A stretch of DNA of 64,000 nucleotides, from positions 194,194,322 through 194,258,321 of the forward strand of contig OY856188.1 of the NCBI GenBank assembly GCA_963693315.1, in the 5' to 3' direction. The notes under the pieces are model-generated. The model ran no database searches. It was given only the letters and a program-made list of their open reading frames with translations, and had not been told where the DNA came from. Below are positions 22,413 to 33,635 of this stretch, in pieces (within the stretch, counting starts at the first letter, position 1; the number at the start of each line of letters is the position of its first letter). The translations under genes were made by a program, and so were the position numbers. Source of the DNA: Diogma glabrata. Its lineage: Eukaryota > Arthropoda > Insecta > Diptera > Cylindrotomidae.

Positions 22413-23769
22413 TCATTTCAATTAATTCAATTTAATTATTTAGCTTGACTTGTAACTAATGAATTAAGTTAAATTGTTAAACACATTTGCTTTTATATAG
22501 TCAAACGTCTTATCATGGTAATCTATAAATTAAAAACTTTTTTTTACTACTTGCATGAGAAATTTCAATTATTTACTCAAAAACCCAAGACAAAAGTTAT
22601 TTTTCTCAGCTATGGTTACTAATAATTATTCCCCACACCTAATAATAAGTATTTTAGCACCTTCGTAAATAATGAAAATATAATTTTTGTTCGTTTGTTA
22701 ACTGAGTTCATCTTTGAATTTTTTTTAGTTTCTTCCTAAAATAATAATAATAAATTAAAAAATAATAAGCGTTTTGATTTTATTTTAATAATAATAAATA
22801 ATGAATGAATGCAAAAACTTCTTTGCACTATACGTTAGTTTATTTGAATTTTTAATTCGTGTTAAACAGAATTCTGTTGGAATTTAGTTTAGTTGTGAGT
22901 TGTAGACTAAAAAAATTCTAAATTCGGCTCAACAATATTGAATAGATTTTCAATTTCATGTCAAAAATAAATAAAAGCTATATTTTTTAATGCAAAGCAT
23001 ATGTGATTTTTATATAGTTTTAAGAAAGTTCATTGAAAAGTTAGAAATTAACTAAGCAGCCCAGAATAATAAATATCCAATACGCAATCCAATGATATGA
23101 TAAACTATGTTTCACCAAATCAAAATTTTTATTTATTCACCATTTGCTTATTAATTGACATTTTATTTTGTGAATAATTAAGAGTTTTAGTGCATTTTTT
23201 ATATCAAGTAGTAAAAAAAATAGTATATAAACCTCGGTGAAGAAAATTTTCTCCATTTCGGTGCTTAATTCGCTCGAAACTTCGTTTCTCGCGAATTAAT
23301 ATCCACCTCAATGTAGAAAATTTACTTTATCACCTCGGTGTATAATGTACTATTTTTACTCTTATGAATCTAGTTTGTTTTTGCAAGTTTTATTTACATG
23401 TAATAATAAAAATTTATCAACCTAATTCTAAAAATGGATTAATCTCGTTTGAACTATAACTTTTACAACTATGTAAATGATACAGTTATAAAGTATGTAG
23501 TTGATAATAGATAACCTTTAAATAACTTTTAAAATTGATTTGCATTTATATGGGTTCAGTTACCTCGGTTATCTTGAAAGTATAAACTTTTTGAAAAAGA
23601 GTTAGATAACAGAACTGTCCAACGTAAAATTGAAGTAAGATAACCCCTCAAATAACCCTATACAGATTATTTTTGCTCATATTGATTTTTATTAATAATA
23701 AATTTTAATTAACAAATCGAAATATTTCCTTATTAAGCCTTATTACATTTACCCTATTAAGAAAATTTG
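22413..23769. other. Central Polinton non-coding stretch
   Basis: Very AT-rich, with no ORF of note. It contains a palindromic repeat at 23212-23352 (arms with AAAATAGTATATAAACCTCGG and TCGCGAATTAATAT-type words), probably a small MITE. No remnant of DNA polymerase B could be seen. Confidence 0.5.
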
Positions 23770-23777
23770 TATAAATA
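23770..23777 (+). promoter_or_regulatory. Putative TATA box of the spliced central gene
   Basis: TATAAATAGCAA lies 92 bp before the ATG at 23862 and shares TATAAATAGCA with the box upstream of the ATPase (9326). Confidence 0.5.
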
Positions 23778-23861
23778 GCAACCTGCAACACATTTCTATT
23801 GTTGAAATCATAATTGGAAAAATCAATCAAGACAAGGGTAAACACCAATTATTACGAATCC

Positions 23862-24273
23862 ATGGTAAGCTATTAAAATTGTTTTATTTTAAAAAATAAA
23901 TTTGATTTAATTATTTTTTAACTTGTAGGATAACTTAATAAAAACTTTAAATAAGGCGGCAAACACCGTCTTAAACAAAGTGGTCAACCCTGAAGAGCTA
24001 GGGACGACGGAACATGAAATAACCGGATGGAAGCTTATTAAAACAAAATTTGGAGATCGGATTCTCTTGAATGTGGAAGAAGACCTAAACCTATGGATGC
24101 CGCCAAGATTGGTCAAGCTGTTTATCGAGGGAGAGGTACCCCAAACAGGAATGACCATAAAATTTATTGGTCGAGATGTGACCAAATTGAACGCTCCTTT
24201 ATTTGCGTTCAATAAAAAAGAGATTAATTTAAACGACACAGTATTCGAGCAGGATGGTCAGCCTTGGGAATGA
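23862..24273 (+). CDS. Spliced small Polinton protein (115 aa), unknown function
   Basis: The ATG at 23862 is followed at once by a consensus donor (ATG|GTAAGC). A 64-nt intron (23865-23928) ends TTTTTTAACTTGTAG and joins in frame to 23929. The product is 115 residues: an amphipathic N-terminus, then a compact part with GWKLIKTKFGDRILLNVEE, LWMPPRLVKLF and IKFIGRDVTK, ending DGQPWE. The K-T-K-[FY]-G..L segment recurs in small proteins of insect Polinton-like elements as I remember them; a nucleic-acid-binding role is possible but unproven. No break is seen, unlike most genes here. It is encoded toward the integrase, which lies on the other strand. Confidence 0.6.
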
Positions 24274-24641
24274 TAAAATATTTTCAATTATTAATATAAT
24301 GTAATTTTCGTAAACATATTATATTTTTTATTATATTTTTAAAATAAAACTGTTTATGTATGTCCTAAAAAGACGAGGTAAAATTAAATCTTTTATTTTT
24401 TTAAATGTCTATTAACGTACGTATAAAATAAACGCTAAACAAATATGTTATTCAACGAATTAGACCAAGAGTGTGTGGCAAAAAGTGTAACATATAAAAA
24501 GTTTAAGTTTAAATAAAATTGTTTTGGTCAATTCGGGTAAAAGTTTGTATAAATTTATGTATATGTATATTTCTGAAAACAAGTATAAGTAATTTTCTAT
24601 TATATTTTTTTATATATAAAACATTATTAATTTTATAAAGT

Positions 24642-25440
24642 TTAAATAAAGTTGTTTTTATGTATCCATGTGTTTTGAGTTTCATTAAACCCTAACCATT
24701 TCACAAAAATTTGGTTTTTCTTCTGTGTTATAACTTTCTCAACCAGGTACAAATCGGGGTGTTTTGTTTTCTGCAACTCATGTTCATAAAAGCGACCGGC
24801 AATTGGTTGATTGTAATAATCTATAAGCAAATAGGTTGTTGGCAACTTATGCTTGACCTCACTGATTTTAAATATTTCAGTTGACCAGCAGTGTACGATT
24901 TCTCAAATATTGTTTTATGCTTGCTAATTCGAACGTAATCTCCTTTCTTAAATTTTGCATTATCCAATTTTGGAACAGGTGTAAATATATTCTTTAGAAG
25001 AGTTGATTCATTTTTTTTCGAGACATCAGCTGGTGCCATGTTAATAGTTCGATGTTTGGTATGATTGTAATCTTTAATAATTTCTTGAATTTTATCGATC
25101 CATTTATAGGTGCCACGATAACTAAACATTTTCCACATACGTTGTTTAATCGTACGATTTAATCTTTCTACAATGCTAGCCTTTAAGGGGGGCAACCCAA
25201 CAGTATTTAGAAAATGTATCGATAACTACCCAAAGAAAACAATAATTTTCATTTATTTTTTTGTAAGTAGCTAGTTCAACTAGATCGGCCTGCCACAGAT
25301 CGTCTATTCCTTTTGTGATAACTTTGCGTCTAGGAAAATTTTTTCTGGCCTGTTGATTTAATTGCTGTTTGATCGTTCGATTGTTCGATTGCTTTGAGCT
25401 TCAATGAAGGTTTCGACAAAGGAATTTATTAATATTGTTT
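24642..25440 (-). pseudogene. Polinton integrase (retroviral type) with chromo-like tail, deleted
   Basis: On the minus strand: a basic lead-in (QQARKNFPRRKVI), the first catalytic Asp in LWQADLVELATY, then WVVIDTFSKYCWVAPLK, then directly KASIVERLNRTIK with the catalytic Glu. The segment that should lie between, with the second catalytic Asp (the T-D-x-G-x-E-F block), is missing. The join falls at CCTTAAAGG and changes frame. A second frame change near 24835 separates the C-terminal part, where DLYLVEKVITQKKNQIFVKW and NTWIHKNNFI match a chromodomain-like fold. The enzyme inserts Polinton DNA into the host genome; this copy cannot be active. Confidence 0.88.
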
Positions 25441-25793
25441 GGTTATTTATAGGGGTTTGTATTAATCGAGGAAAAATAGATTAAAAATAAGTGAAATTTT
25501 TTCGTTTAAATACCTGTTAGTCATAATTTAATTTCAGTTGCGTGTAGTACTCAAATCTAATATAATCTAACAAAAAAAAGGGCAAATAGGCAAAAATGAA
25601 CAAAATAAAGAGTGTCAAGGAAAAAGATGTATGCAAAACTGGCCTATAAGTCATATACCGGAACTGCTTTTATCGTATGTTTATTTTTTAAACGATTTCA
25701 CATCCTGTTTTATCGTTATTGGATACGATACGGAATTGTTCCCAAAATTATGATTTTGAAGGATAAGGTTTGCAAGTCACTTACATGGAATGA

Positions 25794-26258
25794 TTATGGT
25801 ATACATTTTACAATCAAATTGGTAACGTTCAACAATATTTTGATGCAGGAGACATAAATCAAAACTGTAACAAGACAACAGCAAATGTGAAAAACAAAAA
25901 CTTCGAGCTTACACTTTGCAAGAGAGAGAAATTTTTAATTTTTAAAGAAAATTCATCGAAAGCAAGGTTGAACGCAGGTGAATGGGAAAGATTACGAGAT
26001 TTGGCACCTTTTTTACATTCAATATTTAGCTGGTATATGCTCACTTATATGGAGATAAGTGCTTACTACAATCTCTATTTGGATAAATGCATTCTCCAAA
26101 ATTGCACAAAATTGGACTATCAAGACTTTTTCTCGCCTTCCACGGTAAATAATAATTACTGCAATTATTCAAGATTATTCAACGAAATACCAATTCTGTG
26201 TAAGAATAAATTATTTTCTGATCTTTATCATAATCTATGTACGAATACGATGGAATAA
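25794..26258 (+). CDS. Unknown Polinton ORF, possibly PC4-like
   Basis: Open frame of about 155 codons; first internal ATG at 25887. The segment FELTLCKREKFLIFKE.. followed by KARLNAGEWERLRDLAPFL is reminiscent of the PC4-type single-stranded DNA-binding fold (beta strands, then a W/L-rich helix). The C-terminal half is rich in N, Y, C and L. The start is unclear; upstream DNA (25612-25790) has protein-like stretches in other frames, so the gene may be frameshifted or spliced. It lies between integrase and protease. The PC4 comparison is from memory and tentative. Confidence 0.4.
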   Translation, partial: LWYTFYNQIGNVQQYFDAGDINQNCNKTTANVKNKNFELTLCKREKFLIFKENSSKARLNAGEWERLRDLAPFLHSIFSWYMLTYMEISAYYNLYLDKCILQNCTKLDYQDFFSPSTVNNNYCNYSRLFNEIPILCKNKLFSDLYHNLCTNTME

Positions 26259-26278
26259 ATAAAACAAACTGTTTTGAA

Positions 26279-26382
<104 letters not shown>

Positions 26383-26500
26383 TTTTATTAATATCCAATA
26401 AATTTACATTAAATATTTGATTTTAAAATTAGCTGTTAACAGAAGGTGCTTTAAGAAAAAGGTAGCGTATTCGTTATTTTCGTTCGATTAAGTTTTTAAT

Positions 26501-27051
26501 CTAGTAAATGTTGTTGAGTTTTTTCCCTTTTTTTTTCAACCCTCCACCGTTTAGCTTTTTCTTTTTATTATAAAATATTTTCTTAAATAAGAAATTTGCA
26601 ATGCGATCATTTGATCTACCCATATTTGCTACAAAACTTTTTAAAAACTCTCTCAAAGACTTGCCCTTACACCGGTACAGAAGATAGAGACAGCAGTATT
26701 TGCCACACGTTAAGCTATAAGCATCTTGTAGCTCGATCGGATTGTAAACGTAGGTCTTCGAATTGTTCAATAAAAAAGTTTTGAATCTTTTATCTAACGA
26801 TGGTGGACGCCCAAATGAATCAAAAAACTCAGCTGGCCCACGAAGAGGAAAATGAATTGCTGTCCAATTTGAACAATGTAGATGTGAGATTAACATTTAC
26901 ACTCAAATGATGGATCTGTGTTGATAACATAGCTAGCAGGTCTATTATTTAGTATTTTCTTTGGCAATTGATTAATTGCATATACACCATGGAAACTTTT
27001 CCTTGTGAAGTAATTTTTCCGGAGAATTTTGTCTATTTCGGATGTGTTCAT
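26501..27051 (-). pseudogene. Adenain-type cysteine protease of Polinton, disrupted
   Basis: The frame starts at the ATG at 27051 (NTSEIDKILRKNYF..) and reads to 26906, then is broken by a 39-bp insertion of hexon sequence. It continues with NWTAIHFPL, AEFFDSFGRPP and LQDAYSLTCGKYCCLYLL. The Asp of FFDSFG, the Gln of LQD and the Cys seven residues later match the adenain catalytic set. The expected His before the W-x-A-I motif is replaced by Asn at the insertion edge. The enzyme would mature capsid proteins. It lies 80 bp after the hexon stop, in the same direction. The Lys-rich tail to 26501 may be non-native. Confidence 0.85.
26867..26905 (+). repeat. Inverted hexon fragment inside the protease gene
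   Basis: About 37-39 bp (AACAATGTAGATGTGAGATT..) are identical but for one base to the hexon gene at 27831-27868, in inverted orientation. The source lies only about 22 bp past the point where the left arm stops matching (27890). It breaks the protease frame and adds a stop. Confidence 0.85.
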
Positions 27052-27131
27052 TGCTTTAGAGGTAAAAGGTTATGATGCTTGCGGTTAAAGGGATAATGGT
27101 TTTGATTATGTTTTGTTATAATTTATAAGTG

Positions 27132-28428
27132 TTATTGATCTAAAATTATATTTCTATTTTTATCAATCTCTAAGGTTGTATCGTATTCCATGTAAATTAA
27201 ACAAGTTGTGGTAGTTGGAATCGGTGCTTCAAAACGAGCTTCGAAACGTATATTTCCTTGATTAAGTAAAGACGAACAGTTATCGTTGGCCGATAAATCT
27301 GATGTAAGATCGTACGCAATCATAAAATATCCGTGTGCGTACATCTCCTTTGTGATGAGGTTGCCGTGAGATGAGTGTAGTATACCCATCGTAGAAAATA
27401 AGCTCGAATACGCACGCGCATACGAATCACCGACTGTGAATAAGGTTGTAATCGAGGCACTTGGTGTTGGAACCCCATTCACATACAGGATACATGATGT
27501 AACTTTATTGTGTTTGAAATTATAAGGACTCTTTTTCTTCGTCCCAATATATGCATCGTTATCAACCATGAAAAATATTAGGTTAGTTGGCAGCTGGCCC
27601 AACACAATATTATCCAAGTTTTAGGAGTTACCACTTGCCGGAATCGTATATGATTTCACCTCACATCTCTTAGAATGATACTTTGCCTTTGTATGTTCAA
27701 GCATCTTATGATGTGCAATTAAAACATTTGTATTAATTGTACATTGTTTTACGTAAATTGTTGCTTCAAGTATTTTTATCAATGTGTCATCGTTTGCCGA
27801 ATCGGTTAAAACATAAAATTCAGGTTTGTTGAGCGTAAATGTTAATCTCACATCTACATTGTTCAAAAGCAATAACGGTTGATTTAACATATCTGCATGC
27901 ACTTTTCCATATAATTCCACGATGTTACTATTTTTCAACAAGGTTTGCCTTTTTGCTAATCCTTCTTGTAATGGTTGTAATGTATCAAGTTTTTTTGTGT
28001 CCGGGTAAAATCCCGATAGGTCTAAATGCGTTCTGCTCGCATCCTCACCAAAATTCAACAATGTTTCAATGTACGTTCTGTAGCTATAATTCCCGTCCGA
28101 AACGTTTATGTTCTTTCCATTTAACGAAACGTTAACTTGCCGAAACAATGAATGTAGCATATTATTTACTACAGTTGGCTGAACTGTATCTTTATCCGTG
28201 TACAAGGTTCCATTCCCAAGTCAATTGAAGTTTCACACAAATATTTATTGAAGATAAATCTATGTACATATCCCCGTGTCCATGACATATGAATTCGATA
28301 ATTGATTGATTTTCTAAACTGGTTAAAGGCTTATAAGCAACTTCTTCGGCTTTTAAAATGTTTGTTTGAATGTTACGAGGGGCAAAAAGATCTAATTCGG
28401 ATTTCATTTTATTTTCTTCGTTCGAAAA
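27132..28428 (-). pseudogene. Hexon-like major capsid protein, right copy, nearly full length
   Basis: The only copy reaching the C-terminus. The start at 28428 runs into a local sequence change and stop after a few codons; the next ATG (28407) joins the KSELDLFAP frame. A one-base deletion near 28210 (TTGGG where the left has TAAAGGG) shifts the frame. A TAA near 27620 interrupts it again before NLDNIVLGQLP. The C-terminal part with MVDNDAYIGTKKKSPYNF follows the Polinton major capsid pattern. Total span about 430 codons, slightly short for the family. Product would be the capsid shell protein. Confidence 0.85.
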
Positions 28429-28476
28429 GACATTTTATTTTCTTTAGTTTTGTATTTGTTTGAACGTTATAAAATT

Positions 28477-29000
28477 TTATGTAAATATATCTAAAACTCG
28501 CGGAGATGATTGTTTGAATACTCTAGAGCGTGGTGGAACTCGAACTAATAACGTCTTCGATTGTTTTTTAATTCGTTTTGAATTCCTATTTATTGGTTTC
28601 GTCAAGAGTTTGTTTTTACTACGTTTTCTCCGTTTACGACTCTTTCTTGAACCTGACCCAGCCATTGTATTAATTTTTTCGACCGCCTTATCTCTTAATT
28701 TATCAACTATTTGAGTCGATCGATCACGTAGAATATATTGAATTGGTTTTTGTGTACTAATATTTTTCAATATGTCGCCTCCGGTATCAATCAACTCGTT
28801 CTTTATGAAATTTGCACCGTTTTTTAGAAGTGGTTGAAGATATTTCCAAAAACTGGCGAAGACACTACCAAACCCACGACCACGCTGATATACTTATGCG
28901 GCAATCTTAACACATTTCCAAATTCATCGTTGACGGTTTGATTATTATTATTATAACCCCCATGTTGAATTGCGTAATACTTTAAATAGGTGTTATGCAT
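28477..29000 (-). pseudogene. pVI-like protein, right copy
   Basis: Same gene as at 16855-17392. The frame break near 28880 (between PHK and YQRGRG in sense) is shared with the left arm. After it the frame runs through GSGSRKSRKRRKRSK to VFKQSSPRVLDIFT without the nonsense codon of the left copy. The basic, Arg/Lys-rich C-terminus ends 49 bp before the hexon ATG. Confidence 0.55.
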
Positions 29001-29861
29001 AGTGTAATAAATCTAATGACTAGTTTCACCTCTTTATATACCTTTGAGAAAATGTAATGCTACCATTGTGCTAAATGAATCGTCTTTGAAATTAATTTGT
29101 ACACCATTTTCATCCGTTATCAAAATGCTAATATCGGTAGCTTGTGTTTTTTCAATTGGCACATATTGAATATTTACGATATCTAAATTCTGATAACTCT
29201 CGTATTGTTTTCCATACTTAACTGGATGCATAACTAAACCTCTAGCCATAACATTACCAAACATCTGAGGTCTGGCTAAATCACAATAAATACACATGTA
29301 GTTTGGTATATTTTCTGGTTGCTCGTTTTCTTTTGTGTTTACTTTTACACGTTTCCTGATAACATCCAGTTTTGGTTCAGTTAAGACTGAGGACGATTCA
29401 TTTGTATTTGACGCTTTCACATTTTAATATTGTTAGCCCAATATTTTTTTTCAATTTGTGAAAAAAGAGAGTCGAAGAGTTGAGTAACGGTATATGTTTT
29501 ACCGAATTTTAATTTGTAGTTATGTTTATCAAGACTAACTTGAACGAAAGCTTTTGAGAACACATACTTTGGAAGATTTGTTGGATCAGTGTATCGATTG
29601 AAAAACTCTTCATGTTGAACAATTTCAAATAAAACTGGAAATTGTTTTAAAATATCCACTATATCTAGCCCAGCATTACCTCGTTCTGTTATAAACGTTA
29701 GAGTTGGATCTTTCTCTTTATCTAGTTTTTTCTCGATAGATGTGCAAGCAAATTTCGTTATAACCATAAACCATTCTGTGTCATCGTTACATCTAAGATT
29801 AAGTATTGTGACACGTATTGTTATTCCTACTACACAACACATTTTGTTAAAAAAAAAAACA

Positions 29862-30584
29862 GCAAAGCTATTAGCTACTTTGGGTTTAGCATTTCGTGGT
29901 CATCGAGAAGGTATTGATTCGAACAGAAAAGGAAATTTTATGACATGCATTGTGTACCTATCCCAATTTGATGATTTTCTTAAAAATCATTTGGAGAAGT
30001 ACAGCCATCCAGGAAAAGGTAATGTAAATTATTTATCACATACCACATATGCGATGAATTTATAAATTTAATGGGAACTGAAGTAAAAGAACACCTTTAT
30101 AATTCAAAAAATTCAGGACTCTTTATATTATTCAATTATTGTTGATTCTACGCTAGACGTGAACCACACTGACCAACTAAGTTTTATATTAAGGTACATT
30201 GATAAAGTGGGCGATGCGATTTTTACAAAATGAAAATTACAATTCAGAATATCTAGCACAACTTATTTTGAAAACTTGAAACAATTTGTCTTTGGATATT
30301 AAAAATATTATATTTTTTATGTTTTTATATTATAGTTTTTTTGGGTATTATATGTTGCATATTTATTAAATCTGATAACTTTTTGTATAAAATGACAGAC
30401 AATTAAATAAACATAGGTATATATATTTTTTTATATCAAATTTTCTATCTTTTTATTAAAAAGTTTAAAAAATAAAAATGTGTTTTTAGTCAGAAATATA
30501 CATATAAAATTTTTGGTAAAATCTTAAATTTGGCCCCAAAACTTTGTTCCGCCTCAGGCCCTTTAAAGCCATAATTCGCCACTG
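29862..30584 (+). pseudogene. hAT (DUF4371/ZMYM1-like) transposase fragment with right terminus
   Basis: The plus strand reads LLATLGLAFRGHREGIDS, then NRKGNFMTCIVYLSQFDDFL, NYLSHTTYAM and SIIVDSTLDVNHTDQLSFI. This is the N-terminal to first-catalytic-Asp region of hAT transposases with a DUF4371 domain. A CAGTGGCGAATTATGG end (complement, at 30584) looks like the hAT terminus. Stops interrupt it and most of the gene is gone. Confidence 0.75.
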
Positions 30585-31039
30585 CTTTTGACAAAATCAA
30601 CGACACCACAATAAATTTAATTCACCAAGAGTTCGTCACGGACCTGCTGAGATACCAAAAGTTTTTACAGTCGACTTCTAAGCAAATACTTCGTTGTACG
30701 CAATGAAATTCGTTTATAGTTTGGCACAAAATATACTAGAAAAGCGAAATGGCTGGCACTTATATATAGAATGCAATTTTTGACTAAGGTTGACCAAACG
30801 TTGCGACCAAAGAAATGTATTGTATTGAAACTGTAAACCGAACCTAATTTCATCAATATTTTATACAGTAATATTTTAAAAAACTATACAAAATAGGGGC
30901 CCGGGGGAAATGAAATACGGGCCATCTTTACATTTATGTTATTATATTAACCAATTTAATAATTTAATATCACAAAAATTAAAATGTTGTATTTGTTTAA
31001 AAACAATTTTACAAGAATGTTAAATATAGGTGAATTCAT

Positions 31040-31670
31040 TTTTTTTAATAAAATGCGTTGTGTAGTAGGAATTACAATATGTGTCACAACAAAACATAAA
31101 AACTTTTTAACACCAATATCTCACAACCACATGCGTTCTAAGGTGTTGATGGACGCAAATCTTTGTTTTTTTTTGTATTTTTATACTTTTTTCAAAGAAT
31201 TAATAACTAAACACTAAATCCTATAACATAATATAAAATATGACATAGGCCAATATTTCGTGACAGGATAGAGAAAATAAAAATATGAAATAAGAGATAA
31301 ATAGCAAATTTGATTTAAAAATTTGCAGAAACAAAACAAAAATGGGGTTGCCAGTAATCCAGCTACACTGTCTTCCTCAATGAATAGTTCACACATAGAT
31401 ATGAAGGCTCAATTCTTCGAGCGAGCAATAACTTTCCATCGTCAAGGAATACTTCATAGCTAAGATTGAGGGTGCTACCGTCGGCTGAATAGAGTTCATC
31501 CGCCAGCACTCCTAATTGCTATCATCTTGGTTAGTGATAACTGATACCTCATTATTTTCGCTGCTATTGCCAGTGGTATATGTGATATCTCACGTGAACT
31601 CGTATGTCAAAAGCAGGGACTGGAGAACGTGCGGTTGTCACAACTGTAGATTAAAGATTAAAAAAAAAAT
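31040..31670 (+). repeat. Dispersed repeat family A, long copy
   Basis: T run, AATAAAATGCGTTGTGTAGT, CCACATGCGTTCTAAGG, GCTCAATTCTTCGAGCGAGC and GGTTGTCACAACTGTAG in family order. Confidence 0.7.
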
Positions 31671-32020
31671 TACAAATAAAAATATGACAATCGCATCGAT
31701 CCAGAATGAAAATAAACAACTATTTTGAGATATTATATTTATTTTATATTTTGTATGATATTTTAAATCAAAATGGTGATATTTTTCCCTTTTGACTAAC
31801 ACATGAGACTGTCAAAATATTTGAAAAATTATTTTGGTGTCAACAGAAAATGTTTATTCTGTTCTCAAAAATTTCTCAAAAGGATTTTGACGTAATTATT
31901 TTCATTCTGGATCGACCCGATTATCCCTCTTCCATGCGTATATTTTTTAAGCACGAAGCATAAGGTAATTTTACAGTAAACCTTGATAAAGTATTTTGGG
32001 GAAATAAATCCAATGAACTA

Positions 32021-32682
32021 CACAGTTAAAAAAAATTGAATATGTAATGTAAATTGCTACACATATAGGTCCTACGGAAGTTTCCATTACAAAACAATAC
32101 AAAGCTTGCTATATAAAGTTAAACTAATGCTCTTTGCATCAATATTTAACAGAGTACTTGGAGTAAAATAAAAAAGCTTGTTGTTTAAAAATGTCTGTTA
32201 TTTGCATTAAATAAATTACGCACAACTTTTTTTTAGTATGACATTTTAATACAAATTATATCATAATTTCGAGATACTTTGATTATTACGCACTTGCCTA
32301 AATTAATCAAATTAAAATAAAAAAATTACAACGGAAAAAATTAAAACATACATACCGCCTTAATCACTATTATTATAGACTTTCAGCTGAGAAGCGATAA
32401 CTAAAACATACATGAAACGATTTTAACTATATATTTTTAAAATGGATAATACTCTAGTGAATTTTAAAATTTCATTAATGTATTAAATTGTAGCAAGGTG
32501 CATTAAAACTTCTAGCTGTTCTATAGAAATACATTATGATGCAAGAGTTGTTTTAAATTTTATAGAAATGCATTGAAATTAGGTTTAATGCAACATTTAC
32601 TTTACAATTCAATAATAACCTGCAACGCATAGCTCCTATTGCACGACTTGCTTTAAATGTTGCAGTTACTTTTTCAACTGTG
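32021..32682. mobile_element. Element E3: 662-bp MITE with TA duplication
   Basis: The ends CACAGTTAAAAAA and CACAGTTGAAAAA (complement) are inverted, with TA on both sides (32019-32020 and 32683-32684); the left arm shows the empty site. The right half is rich in the words ATGCAAC, GCATTAAA and GTTGCA. The core (about 32330-32470), with GCGATAACTAAA and GATAATACTCTAGTGAA, recurs in E2. Confidence 0.88.
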
Positions 32683-32802
32683 TATTACTTGTTAATGATA
32701 CATAAAAAGATTTTTGAATGTTAACATTGTTTCAGTTGATGTTTGTTAACAACTTGTGATGATAAGTGATGAAGATAAAGCCAAAACTAAAATTTATATA
32801 CT

Positions 32803-33627
32803 TGCCAGGGTATATCTGACATTTTTGACTATGACGGTGCAACTTTACTTGATTTCTTCGGTGTACTTGTTTCACTTTTAGTTTTCTTACGCTGTTGCGG
32901 AAAATTTAGAACAGTTTGACTAGGATCGTCTCTAGATCTTTTTAATGCTGATCGAGTAAATCGCTTTTCCACGGGTACATTAACCTGTTGACTCGTATTC
33001 AATTCGAACAATCTATATTCATTTGGGTTCAAAGATTCTCGCTCCTTCGAAATTCGTACGTTTGGTGGTTGACCTTCTAAAGCTATTTTACGATAACTAT
33101 CATCTCTATTAAGTTCTTGATATTCATCGTTCTCAATATTTTTACGATTAAAATTAATCTGACCCTGATCGTTTTCCTGATCTAGATCATGTTCGAAACT
33201 AGAAAATTTATTTGAAGTTTGAAAAACTTCTTCCAACGATGGCATTTCTTCAAGTTGTTTCATCATCCTATAAATCTGTGTAACAGCATTTTGATTGGTT
33301 GGTTTCTGTTTGCATTTTTACGTTTTGTTTTCTAAAGAATTTCGTTTGCGAATATACATCTTTCCTAACTGGGGGTTCACCATGGCCAATTTCATCTGAT
33401 AATCGCGACCGGAGATTTAGCATACCGTCTGACCTACTCCTCACGTTTAAAAACTTTACAAGATTGTGACGGTAAAGATTCCATTTATCAACATCATTCA
33501 ATTTACTATTGTATAAAATTTTTTTCATTTCTCGATCTAAAACTGATAAATTATTGTCATCAAGTATAATTTTCTTCCAACGCTTAAACGTATCAGGATG
33601 AACAACAAACATGCGTTGTAAACTCAT
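32803..33627 (-). pseudogene. Polinton virion-type protein, right copy
   Basis: Right-arm partner of 15039-15881. The codon that is TGA in the left copy is TGG here. However, a 2-bp deletion near 33310 shifts the frame and a CAG-to-TAG change stops it at about 32829. Arms thus carry different lesions in the same gene. Confidence 0.75.
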
Positions 33628-33635
33628 TTTAATAC

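Larger units (their letters stand above)
29808..31968. mobile_element. Composite insertion in right penton-like gene
   Basis: The left arm shows the uninterrupted sequence. The insertion contains a reversed 5' scrap of family A (29808-29862), a hAT fragment (29862-30584) and a forward family A copy (31040-31670). I could not find clear terminal repeats or a target duplication, so the order of events is unresolved. Confidence 0.65.
29034..32720 (-). pseudogene. Penton-like protein, right copy, split by two insertions
   Basis: The N-terminal scrap (LFPQNTLSRFTVKLPYA) is at about 31969-32018, with its leader beyond the E3 MITE. The body resumes at about 29807 after a 2.16-kb insertion and runs to 29034. 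A single-base deletion near 29425 shifts the frame between the DSLFSQIEKK and KASNTNESS segments. The C-terminal YMCIYCDLARPQ block is intact. Clearly dead, but useful as a second read of the family. Confidence 0.8.

Noticed and set aside
22413..23769. Remnant DNA polymerase B gene
   Set aside because: I looked for polymerase and exonuclease motifs in the central region and found no open frame long enough, only AT-rich DNA.
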